In this document: piece after piece, positions 5,866-11,932 of the stretch
How the letters are laid out: each line of letters starts with the position of its first letter
Position numbering within the stretch: position 1 is the stretch's first letter
DNA from: SVTX01 sp051867975
Lineage (GTDB): Bacteria > Bacillota > Clostridia > Oscillospirales > CAG-272
Direction: 5' to 3'
Assembly (NCBI GenBank): GCA_051867975.1
Contig: JBJDZM010000029.1
Location: 1-13,834, forward strand
DNA: 13,834 nucleotides
Notes under the pieces: generated by a model
Told to the model about the DNA's origin: nothing
The model's input: the letters and a program-made list of their open reading frames with translations, nothing else
Database searches by the model: none
Position numbers and translations under genes: made by a program

Positions 5866-6957
5866 ATGCAAAGTAATCCACACAAGCTCACCGTAATAGA
5901 CGGTGAAACACTCATGGACAAAAGACTTCCGCCTACGAAGTTTTGCGTCGACACACTACTGCCCCAAGGGCTCTGCATCCTTGGCGGTTCACCCAAGGTA
6001 GGCAAATCGTGGCTGGTGCTTGACTTATGCGTCCACGTCGCCCAAGGATCGCCTTTGTGGGGCCTTGACGTGACGAGGGGAGATGTGCTCTACCTCTGCC
6101 TTGAAGACAGCGAGAGGCGGATTCAGGAGCGCCTGAACACCGTCACGGACAACGTTCCCGAAGGAATGTATTTCGCTACGGGGTGCACCTCAATTGAGAG
6201 CGGTGTCTGCGATTGGCTCCGTCAGTTCAAAGGGCAACACCCGTCGCTCTCTCTGGTCGCCATCGACACCTTCCAGCTCATCCGCACGCCCACACCCGAC
6301 GTTTCCTACGGCGGTGACTACGCCGAACTCCGAATTCTCAAGGAGCTGGCGGACGAGCTCGGCATCTGTCTTCTGCTCGTCCACCATCTGCGGAAGATGA
6401 ACGACCGAGATCCCGTCAACAAGCTCTCGGGTAGCACAGGCATCTCGGGCGCGGTGGATGCTGTTTTCGTTCTGGACAAGAACGAGAGGATAGAACGGCT
6501 TGCCACGTTCTACGCCTCGGGGCGTGACATCCGTGACCGAAAGATCCAGCTGGAGCATGACACGGACACCTGCGTCTGGACACTCATTGCCGACAGCCTG
6601 ACCATGCCCGAAACCTTGCTTCCCGATGAGATGGCGTATGTGCTCGGCTTCGTTTTGAGATCAACAAACCATGAATTCGTCGGCACGAACACTGAACTGG
6701 CTCAGCACGTTTCCATCGCGTTGGGGAAAGAGGTCAACCCCAAGGGGCTCAAGCAAATGATGAACCGCTACCGTTATCAGCTGGAAGACCTCGGTGTTTT
6801 CTTCGAGAGCAAGCGGAGCAACGGACAGAAATACGTTGTGGTCAGATACGTTCCTCCTGTGGACGGTGACTCAAGTGCCTCAAGTGACTCTGTTTCTTCT
6901 GCGCCCACAGATTCCGTCCCTTTCGTCCCTTGCGTTCCTGCGGGGAATGTGGGATGA
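5866..6957 (+). CDS. RepA-like AAA ATPase (plasmid/IME replicative helicase family)
   Basis: 363-residue RecA-fold ATPase of the AAA_25/RepA type. Seen: Walker A GGSPKVGKSW (40-49), an acidic CLEDSERR after the second strand (78-85), Walker B LVAIDT (130-135), and LLLVHHLRK followed by SGSTGISGAVDAVF, typical of hexameric RepA helicases. A winged-helix-like segment (about 245-325) follows, and then a low-complexity Ser/Pro/Val tail (about 333-363) ending CVPAGNVG. ATG 5866 has AAAGGAG seven bases upstream. Its place before an oriT-like hairpin region and mob genes suggests autonomous replication or rolling maintenance of the excised element. A phage or plasmid primase-helicase partner is not present, so host proteins would be needed. 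Confidence 0.8.
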   Translation: MQSNPHKLTVIDGETLMDKRLPPTKFCVDTLLPQGLCILGGSPKVGKSWLVLDLCVHVAQGSPLWGLDVTRGDVLYLCLEDSERRIQERLNTVTDNVPEGMYFATGCTSIESGVCDWLRQFKGQHPSLSLVAIDTFQLIRTPTPDVSYGGDYAELRILKELADELGICLLLVHHLRKMNDRDPVNKLSGSTGISGAVDAVFVLDKNERIERLATFYASGRDIRDRKIQLEHDTDTCVWTLIADSLTMPETLLPDEMAYVLGFVLRSTNHEFVGTNTELAQHVSIALGKEVNPKGLKQMMNRYRYQLEDLGVFFESKRSNGQKYVVVRYVPPVDGDSSASSDSVSSAPTDSVPFVPCVPAGNVG

Positions 6958-6976
6958 AACGCTTTATCGCCAGTTT

Positions 6977-7018
6977 CGCCTTTGTATTACGACCGCCGAA
7001 ACGGCGGCCGCAAAGGCG
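6977..7018. repeat. Two-level inverted repeat in candidate oriT region
   Basis: Outer arms CGCCTTTG (6977-6984) and CAAAGGCG (7011-7018) enclose an inner hairpin CCGCCG-AAA-CGGCGG (6993-7007). Further small palindromes follow: GGGC-TAT-GCCC (7021-7031) and CCTAC-GCC-GTAGG (7037-7049). All lie in the 217-base non-coding gap between the RepA-like and MobC-like genes, where an origin of transfer would be expected. Confidence 0.7.
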
Positions 7019-7055
7019 TCGGGCTATGCCCATACCCCTACGCCGTAGGCGTAAC

Positions 7056-7171
7056 TTCTTTCGCTTGCGAAAGAAATTTCACAGCGGCAACAGCCGCTAT
7101 TTCACGTTGCCGCAAGGCAACATTTCACATTCCGCTTGCGGAATATTTCACTGTTACAGAAAGGATTTCAC
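7056..7171. repeat. 23-bp periodic array of variable hairpins plus ATTTCAC (candidate oriT/relaxosome site)
   Basis: The heptamer ATTTCAC occurs at 7076, 7099, 7122, 7145 and 7165, so the first four copies are exactly 23 bases apart. Between them lie 16-base palindromes with different sequences: AGCGGC-AACA-GCCGCT (7083-7098), GTTGCC-GCAA-GGCAAC (7106-7121) and ATTCCG-CTTG-CGGAAT (7129-7144). The first unit has a 20-base palindrome (7056-7075). The last copy is only 20 bases on, lacks a palindrome, and abuts the MobC-like start. Stem sequence changes but pairing is kept, which implies selection for structure. The position just before mobC fits an origin of transfer or relaxosome binding site. 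Confidence 0.8.
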
Positions 7172-7174
7172 TCT

Positions 7175-7495
7175 ATGAATGATAAAGAAAATAAAAGTCT
7201 GATTATTTCTTTTCGCGTGACTCCCGAGGAGAAGAAGTGGATCGAGGACCGTTCCTACGGTCACTATCAACTCATCAGCGACTTCGTTCGGGACTGTGTT
7301 TTCAAGAAAGAAATGGTCATCATCACAGGTGCGGGCGACGTGGCAACCGAGCTTCGCCGCATCAGAAACAACGTAAACCAACTAACGCGAGCCGTCAACG
7401 CGGGATTTGTTTCGCAGATCGATCTGACAGAGACGAGAAAGGAGCTTGAAAAGATATGGCAATCGTTAAATTCGTTGCTTCGGGTTGCCCGATGA
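7175..7495 (+). CDS. mobC: MobC-like relaxosome accessory protein
   Basis: 106-residue protein. The N-terminal SLIISFRVTPEEKKWIEDRS (8-27) looks like a ribbon-helix-helix DNA-binding strand-helix, and ELRRIRNNVNQLTRAVNAG is the MobC signature (RRIGNNINQ-type). Family role: bind oriT, help melt it, and recruit the relaxase. The start ATG 7175 is taken because AAAGGA lies nine bases upstream within the last repeat unit; an in-frame ATG at 7136 lies inside a hairpin and is less likely. Its end overlaps the relaxase start by 40 bases, the standard mobC-mobA coupling. Its own binding site may be the 23-bp hairpin array immediately upstream. Confidence 0.85.
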   Translation: MNDKENKSLIISFRVTPEEKKWIEDRSYGHYQLISDFVRDCVFKKEMVIITGAGDVATELRRIRNNVNQLTRAVNAGFVSQIDLTETRKELEKIWQSLNSLLRVAR

Positions 7496-8433
7496 ACAAT
7501 ATTTTTCCCTACGTGATGAACCGGGAAAAGACCGACGAAAATTTGATTTCGGGCATCAACTGCTCCCCCGATACGGTGCTTCAGGAATTCATGTTTGTAA
7601 AAAAGCAATTCAAAAAAGAGGACGGAAGGACATACGTTCACATCGTTCAATCCTTCAGTCCCGACGATGATCTCACCCCCGAAGTCGCACACGAGATCGG
7701 TCTGCGCTTTGCTGAATACTTCCCCGGCTATCAGATCCTGATCGCCACGCACAGAGATCACGACCACCTCCACAGCCATCTCATACTCAACTCGGTGAAC
7801 ATGGAAACGGGAAAGAAATTTCATCAGAGTGCCGCCGAGATGCGGCAGGTCAAGGAGTATTCCAACAGGCTCTGCCGGGAGTACGGTCTCTCCGAAACCG
7901 AAACGAAATCTTCCTTCGGGACTATGCCGAAGTGGAAATCACAGCTACGAAACAAAGCGTATTCCGTTGCCTGCCGCACTTGCTCCAAAGAAGATTTCAT
8001 CTTTGAAATGGAGATGCATGGCTACAAGGTGGACTGGCAGGAGGGGCATAAGTATATCACCTTCACCACCCCCGACGGTCACAAATGCCGTGACAACAAG
8101 CTCTTTGCCGAGCAACTCCTGCGAAAAAATCTGGAGATTTATTTTGCTCTCGGCGGTTGCGAGTCGGGACTTGCGGATCAGTACAAGAGTTATGTGAACA
8201 ACTCTCGCCCCGAACACAGCTACACCGTGGGCGACGGGCTCTTCAATCTTCTCAAAAATTTGCTCGAGACCATGCCGTACGACGGCCGCTTCACACCGCC
8301 CGTGGAAGACCATCAGCTCGACAAAATGACCGTGATGATGCTCGAAGCAATGGGCATCAAGGTCGAACCCAAGGCGCTGTTAAAGTACAGTGTCAACAAC
8401 GAACAAGAACAAGAATACGGACTTTATATGTAA
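7456..8433 (+). CDS. MobA/VirD2-type relaxase
   Basis: 325-residue DNA strand transferase that nicks oriT and stays linked to the 5' end. Seen: probable motif I tyrosine Y19 in FPYVMNREKT, motif II-like HIVQSFSPDDD (62-72), and the metal-binding motif III HRDHDHLHSHLILNSVN (H99 to N115). The C-terminal half (about 150-325) lacks any helicase or primase motif. The length is short for this family, so this is a minimal relaxase that depends on a helper element for the mating channel. It starts within the mobC gene and is followed after 14 bases by the excisionase-like gene. No coupling protein or type IV secretion gene is in the window, which identifies the element as mobilizable rather than conjugative. 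Confidence 0.9.
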   Translation: MAIVKFVASGCPMNNIFPYVMNREKTDENLISGINCSPDTVLQEFMFVKKQFKKEDGRTYVHIVQSFSPDDDLTPEVAHEIGLRFAEYFPGYQILIATHRDHDHLHSHLILNSVNMETGKKFHQSAAEMRQVKEYSNRLCREYGLSETETKSSFGTMPKWKSQLRNKAYSVACRTCSKEDFIFEMEMHGYKVDWQEGHKYITFTTPDGHKCRDNKLFAEQLLRKNLEIYFALGGCESGLADQYKSYVNNSRPEHSYTVGDGLFNLLKNLLETMPYDGRFTPPVEDHQLDKMTVMMLEAMGIKVEPKALLKYSVNNEQEQEYGLYM

Positions 8434-8447
8434 CGAAAGGAAAAGGA

Positions 8448-8750
8448 ATGCTCAATCACAATATCTTTTGTAATTACCCCGACGCGATGACGCTGTCACA
8501 GTTCGCCGAGTGCTTAAGTATCAGCACCAAGCTCGCCTCACGACTCGTGCATGAGGGGAAGGTCTTCGCCAAAAAAGTAGGACGAGAATACCGCATCTCG
8601 AAAAGCTCTGTGGTGGAATTTGTCCGCGGAGAGAAAAAACACAAGAAAGAAAGTTGTGTTGTAAATGTAACTTCGAACCCACAGGACTGGATAATTGAAG
8701 ATAAATGTGGTATCTTGTGTGCTGCCGCAAAGCGAAAGGAGGTATGCTGA
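8448..8750 (+). CDS. Excisionase-like HTH DNA-binding protein
   Basis: 100-residue protein. Residues 13-60 (MTLSQFAECLSISTKLASRLVHEGKVFAKKVGREYRISKSSVVEFV) form an excisionase/MerR-type winged helix-turn-helix. The C-terminal 40 residues have no recognised domain and end in a Cys/Lys-rich tail. ATG 8448 has AAAGGAAAAGGA upstream. The stop lies one base before the integrase ATG, and the integrase ribosome binding site lies inside this gene, so excisionase and integrase are coupled. The 16-bp repeat (copy B) is in the last 15 codons. Likely role: recombination directionality factor for the integrase. A plain transcription regulator is the alternative. Confidence 0.75.
   Translation: MLNHNIFCNYPDAMTLSQFAECLSISTKLASRLVHEGKVFAKKVGREYRISKSSVVEFVRGEKKHKKESCVVNVTSNPQDWIIEDKCGILCAAAKRKEVC
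8706..8721 (+). repeat. 16-bp direct repeat, copy B (before integrase)
   Basis: TGTGGTATCTTGTGTG, identical to 3063-3078, inside the 3' end of the excisionase-like gene and 30 bases before the integrase start. Attachment sites of tyrosine integrases often sit beside xis/int, so this is a candidate core or a scar of homologous exchange. It is not placed to bound the integrase gene with copy A. Confidence 0.7.
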
Positions 8751-8751
8751 T

Positions 8752-9963
8752 ATGGCAAATAAACTGAGTAAAGACATCTCGGGAAGCGTTCAGGAAAAGA
8801 GAGGTATGCTGTATCTGGTGGTCAGCTACAAGGATACCGTAACACAGAAAAACAAAACCAAATGGCTGGGGCTTGGACTGCCTGCAGGATCCACGAAATC
8901 GCTCATCAACAAGGCTGTCAGAGAGGCTAAAAACAAGTTTGAAAGCGAGTACAAGCGCTTCCTTGACGGCTACGACGATCCGACCAAATATCCTCTTCTG
9001 CAGTTCATCAATGACTGGCTCGACCGCGTACACATCCACAAGATCCAAGAGTCCACATATTACGGCTACAAGAGAAGAGTGAGCGGAAAGATGGCGAAAT
9101 ACTTTGACGAAAAGATCACGCTCGCCGACTGCAAGCCCCGCCTCATTCACGGCTTCTACGATTACCTGCGCGAGGACGGCGACAGCGAGCAGACGATCCT
9201 GCATTATCACAATCTGCTACACACCGCCTTCGAATACGCCATCCGCCAGGAGATTCTCGAATACAATCCCATGGACAGAGTGGAGCGTCCGCAACCGAAG
9301 AAGTTCGTCGGCGATTTCTACTCGGTGGACGAGGTCAAGACACTGCTCGAACACGCCAAAGAGGATGTCATCTATATTCCCATCGTCCTTGCCGTCTACT
9401 GCGGACTGCGCCGAAGCGAGGCACTTGGGCTGTCGTGGAGCAACATCGACTTTGAGAATGACAAAATCTTTATCGGGCAGAAGGTGCTGGAGGTCGTCCG
9501 CAACGGTAAAATGGAACAGGTGGTCAGCGACGAGATGAAGACCGAAAGCTCGCGCCGTAGCTTCCGCATGGTTCCCGAGGTCAAGGAGATCCTGCTCGCT
9601 CACAAGGCACAACAAAAGGTCTATCGCCAGCAATTCCGCAGAGCCTACAGCAAAAAATACCTTGACATGGTCTGTGTCAACCCCTTGGGGGAACTGATCA
9701 AGCCAAGCTATATCACCTCCCACTTCCCGAAGTTGTTGAAGCAATACGGGATGCGGGATATCCGCTTCCACGACCTGCGCCACACCTGTGCTTCGCTCCT
9801 CGTATCGCTGGACGTGAACATGAAGGTCATTCAGAAGTATCTCGGCCACAGCAACATGAGTACGACGGCAGATATTTATTCTCACCTCGATGTCAACGCC
9901 ACGGGCGAGGCGGGGATGAAGCTGGGCAAGCTCCTTGCCGATGATGAAAGCGAGGTGAGCTGA
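8752..9963 (+). CDS. int: Tyrosine recombinase / integrase of the mobile element
   Basis: 403-residue site-specific recombinase. It has an N-terminal arm-binding domain (about 1-65), a SAM-like core-binding domain (about 78-175), and a catalytic domain with R220 (CGLRRSEALGL), H340 and R343 (FHDLRHTCASLL), H366 (YLGHSNMST) and nucleophile Y376 (TADIYSHLD). The full RHRHY set is present, so it should be active. ATG 8752 is chosen over the in-frame ATG at 8695 because AAAGGAGGT lies nine bases upstream and family proteins start near MANKLSKD. The stop is followed after one base by the ATG of the last HTH gene. Typical of Tn916-type and related Firmicute elements. Integration target not determinable here. 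Confidence 0.95.
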   Translation: MANKLSKDISGSVQEKRGMLYLVVSYKDTVTQKNKTKWLGLGLPAGSTKSLINKAVREAKNKFESEYKRFLDGYDDPTKYPLLQFINDWLDRVHIHKIQESTYYGYKRRVSGKMAKYFDEKITLADCKPRLIHGFYDYLREDGDSEQTILHYHNLLHTAFEYAIRQEILEYNPMDRVERPQPKKFVGDFYSVDEVKTLLEHAKEDVIYIPIVLAVYCGLRRSEALGLSWSNIDFENDKIFIGQKVLEVVRNGKMEQVVSDEMKTESSRRSFRMVPEVKEILLAHKAQQKVYRQQFRRAYSKKYLDMVCVNPLGELIKPSYITSHFPKLLKQYGMRDIRFHDLRHTCASLLVSLDVNMKVIQKYLGHSNMSTTADIYSHLDVNATGEAGMKLGKLLADDESEVS

Positions 9964-9964
9964 T

Positions 9965-10546
9965 ATGCTGGGAGAAGGCGAAATATCCTTAGAACAGCTC
10001 TACAAAATGCTCCACATCAGCAAGAGAAAAGCGGCGTGGATGCTGAACAATGGCATCATTCCCTGTCGCATCCGTCCGACCGCAACCCACCGATATATCA
10101 TCCGCTTGGAGGACGTAGAAATTTACCTGCAGAAACAAAGAAAGGCAAGGCGAGAGGAGATCCCCGTGGGAATCTTCAACGCCAAGCCCCGGAAGCGGGA
10201 GGTGTTGCTGAACCGTCAGCCTGTGGACACCGTCACCATCGCAGAGTGCTATATCACTCTTTCGGATGACTGCAAGGAGGCGTTCCGAGCGCACGTGGAG
10301 AAGCGGCTCCGGTACACAGCCGACGCCTTCGTCATCGATACCGCGGCAGAGATCATCGGATACAGCCGCGGTATGGTGCTGTCCCACATTCAGCAAAAGC
10401 ACATCAATGCCGTCCGCATCAGTGGTAAGTATATCATCTCCAAAGCCGCCATCGTCGACTTCCTCGTCAGCGACATCGCCTTCGGGATCGTCAACAAATC
10501 CGCGTGGCATATGAATACGATCCTGATGTTCTCGAATAAGGGATAA
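9965..10546 (+). CDS. Double helix-turn-helix DNA-binding protein downstream of integrase
   Basis: 193-residue protein with two excisionase-like winged HTH segments: residues 6-56 (SLEQLYKMLHISKRKAAWMLNNG and following) and about 118-168 (IDTAAEIIGYSRGMVLSHIQ through ISKAAIVDFLV). They are joined by a linker rich in basic and proline residues. It starts two bases after the integrase stop region (TGATATG), with GAGGTGAG upstream, so it is in the same operon. It may be a second directionality factor or architectural protein for excision, or a transfer regulator. I do not recognise a named family. It ends at the duplicated terminator hairpin (10552). Confidence 0.7.
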   Translation: MLGEGEISLEQLYKMLHISKRKAAWMLNNGIIPCRIRPTATHRYIIRLEDVEIYLQKQRKARREEIPVGIFNAKPRKREVLLNRQPVDTVTIAECYITLSDDCKEAFRAHVEKRLRYTADAFVIDTAAEIIGYSRGMVLSHIQQKHINAVRISGKYIISKAAIVDFLVSDIAFGIVNKSAWHMNTILMFSNKG

Positions 10547-10551
10547 GAAAA

Positions 10552-10586
10552 GGCACAGCCCTGCCATGAAGGTGGGGCTGTGCTTT
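10552..10586. terminator. Terminator hairpin, copy 1 (before fic)
   Basis: GCACAGCCC (10553-10561) pairs with GGGCTGTGC (10575-10583), followed by TTTCTCT; AAGAAAA precedes it, giving some function on the other strand. It ends the integrase/HTH operon. It is identical to the hairpin at 11895-11925 apart from one extra base in the loop. Confidence 0.85.
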
Positions 10587-10596
10587 CTCTATAAAC

Positions 10597-10737
10597 TTGA
10601 AATTTCAACTGAATTTTGATTATGTTATTTCAATTTTTGTGTCAAACTTGAAATAAAATACTTATTTTTAATGTAGAGATTTCAAATTCACTTGACAAAT
10701 TGAAATAATTGGCGTATAATAGTAACAGAAATTTCAA
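10597..10737. promoter_or_regulatory. Operator array of ATTTCAA/TTGAAAT half-sites at 52-bp intervals
   Basis: A perfect 12-bp palindrome TTGAAATTTCAA lies at 10597-10608. Two identical-geometry inverted pairs follow: ATTTCAA 10627-10633 with TTGAAAT 10648-10654, and ATTTCAA 10679-10685 with TTGAAAT 10700-10706, each with a 14-base gap. A further ATTTCAA is at 10731-10737. Forward half-sites at 10627, 10679 and 10731 are exactly 52 apart (five helical turns). The -35 box lies in the gap of the second pair, and the last half-site lies in the leader. Strongly suggests cooperative repression of fic; the binding protein is unknown, and the Fic C-terminal winged helix is a candidate. Confidence 0.75.
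10692..10720 (+). promoter_or_regulatory. Consensus sigma-A promoter of fic
   Basis: TTGACA (10692-10697) and TATAAT (10715-10720) with a 17-base spacer, a perfect match. The predicted start near 10727 gives a leader of about 26 bases with a strong GGAGGTGAT ribosome binding site at 10741-10749. Confidence 0.92.
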
Positions 10738-10752
10738 TTTGGAGGTGATACC

Positions 10753-11889
10753 GTGAATAAAGCCGGTAGATTTGTTTCCAACCTTTCGGGTGAAGCAGAG
10801 TATAAATCCTTTCTGCCTTCCGCACTTCCGCCAGAAATCGTGATGGACGAAGAAATGGTCTCTTTGCTTGTTGACGCAAACAAACAGCTTTATGCGTTGG
10901 AAAGTATTTCTGCCCATATTCCGAGCATCAAGCTCTTCACTTCGATGTACGTGAGAAAAGAAGCGCTCATGTCCTCGCAGATGGAAGGAACGCAGGCGAC
11001 GCTTGAAGACGTTCTCGATCCTACGATAGATAAAAATGCAAATCAGGACGTGTCCGATGTTGTCAACTATATCAGAGCAACAGAGTTTGCGCTTGAACGG
11101 CTTCAAACGCTCCCGCTATGCAATCGGCTGATCAGAGAAACGCACGCCGTTCTCATGGAGAACGTTAGGGGACAGGAGAAGTGTCCCGGAGAATTCAAAA
11201 ACTCTCAAAACTGGATCGGCGGCAAGGGTAGCACGCTGAAAAACGCAAGGTATATTCCGCCGAATCCGACCGACACGATGGAATGTATGTCCGACCTCGA
11301 AAAATATATGAATTCGGACGATACGCTTGATGTTCTGATTCAAGCGGCGCTGATTCACTATCAGTTTGAAACCATCCACCCTTTCCTTGACGGAAACGGT
11401 CGCGTCGGGAGACTCTTGATCACGCTGTTCTTGATGGAGAAAAAGGTTCTTACCTCGCCCGCACTCTATATTTCTTACTTTCTGAAGAGCAACAGAATTG
11501 AGTATTACGATAGAATGACCGAGGTCAGAACCAAAGGAAACTACGAACAATGGATCAAATTTTTCCTTCGCGCTGTGGCTGAATCGGCAGAGGATGCGAT
11601 CATTACCGTAAACGCCCTGCATAAGCTCCATGAGGAAAACAATGCGAAGCTGGACACGCTCGGCAGAATGAGAACCAACGCGGCGAAGCTTTTTGAATAT
11701 ATCGAGCAGAATCCCATTATCGAAACGCAAAAGACCGCCGATGCCCTCGGTCTCAGCTATAACACGGCAGCAACAGCAATCAAAAATCTTTGCAATCTCA
11801 GCATTCTTGAAAAAAACAAAAGTGCGTCGAGAAGTAAAACATTCGCCTATATCGCTTATTTGGATATACTCAAAAAAGGAACGGAATAA
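10753..11889 (+). CDS. Fic family protein (class II, N-terminal inhibitory motif)
   Basis: 378-residue Fic protein, probably an AMP transferase acting on a Ser/Thr/Tyr of an unknown target. Seen: a Fic_N-type N-terminal region with the inhibitory motif SSQMEG (S74, E78, G79), placing it in the self-inhibited class II; the complete catalytic loop HPFLDGNGRVGR (H209 to R220); and a C-terminal winged helix (about 305-365, TQKTADALGLSYNTAATAIKNL) common in this family. The start is GTG 10753, supported by GGAGGTGAT seven bases upstream; the next in-frame ATG is about 30 codons in. It has its own promoter with phased operators. Flanking duplicated terminators make it an independent cassette between the mobile element and the DUF262 gene. 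No antitoxin-like gene is adjacent. Confidence 0.92.
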   Translation: MNKAGRFVSNLSGEAEYKSFLPSALPPEIVMDEEMVSLLVDANKQLYALESISAHIPSIKLFTSMYVRKEALMSSQMEGTQATLEDVLDPTIDKNANQDVSDVVNYIRATEFALERLQTLPLCNRLIRETHAVLMENVRGQEKCPGEFKNSQNWIGGKGSTLKNARYIPPNPTDTMECMSDLEKYMNSDDTLDVLIQAALIHYQFETIHPFLDGNGRVGRLLITLFLMEKKVLTSPALYISYFLKSNRIEYYDRMTEVRTKGNYEQWIKFFLRAVAESAEDAIITVNALHKLHEENNAKLDTLGRMRTNAAKLFEYIEQNPIIETQKTADALGLSYNTAATAIKNLCNLSILEKNKSASRSKTFAYIAYLDILKKGTE

Positions 11890-11925
11890 AAAACGGCACA
11901 GCCCTGCCATAAGGTGGGGCTGTGC
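11888..11925. terminator. Terminator hairpin, copy 2 (between fic and DUF262 gene)
   Basis: GCACAGCCC (11896-11904) pairs with GGGCTGTGC (11917-11925). An A6 run at 11888-11893 becomes a T-run on the minus strand, so it should stop the DUF262 transcript well. + strand termination of fic (GTTACTTTT after it) is weaker but plausible. Near-identical to 10552-10583. Confidence 0.85.
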
Positions 11926-11932
11926 GTTACTT

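Larger units (their letters stand above)
4701..10586 (+). mobile_element. Integrative mobilizable element backbone (ends not resolved)
   Basis: Contiguous same-strand genes: LexA-like repressor, RepA-like ATPase, oriT-like repeats, MobC, relaxase, excisionase-like, tyrosine integrase, HTH. There is no mating-pair gene, so transfer would need a helper. The bounds given are the functional block between the hairpin group at 4668-4800 and the terminator after the last HTH gene. True att sites were not found. The PARG/YjbR operon, and even fic, could be cargo. Confidence 0.75.

Noticed and set aside
5699..5896. 65-codon frame beginning in the large hairpin upstream of repA
   Set aside because: Starts inside a stem, crosses the T-run and hairpins, overlaps the RepA start, and has no domain.
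7056..7171. CRISPR-like array
   Set aside because: The repeats are only 7 bases, the intervening 16-mers are palindromic, and no cas genes are near. Better explained as hairpin array or oriT.
6794..7182. Short + strand frames running from the end of repA through the hairpin gap
   Set aside because: They pass through palindromic non-coding DNA, give Arg-rich or low-complexity peptides, and have no ribosome binding site.
9217..9885. Minus-strand frame opposite the integrase, and similar frames opposite mobC/relaxase, fic and the HTH genes
   Set aside because: Shadows of GC-richer coding sequence; no motif or initiation signal and complete overlap with well-supported genes.
7076..10737. Link between ATTTCAC (mob array) and ATTTCAA (fic operators)
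   Set aside because: The heptamers share six bases but differ in context: one alternates with hairpins at 23 bases, the other forms inverted pairs with a 14-base gap at 52 bases. Probably coincidence.
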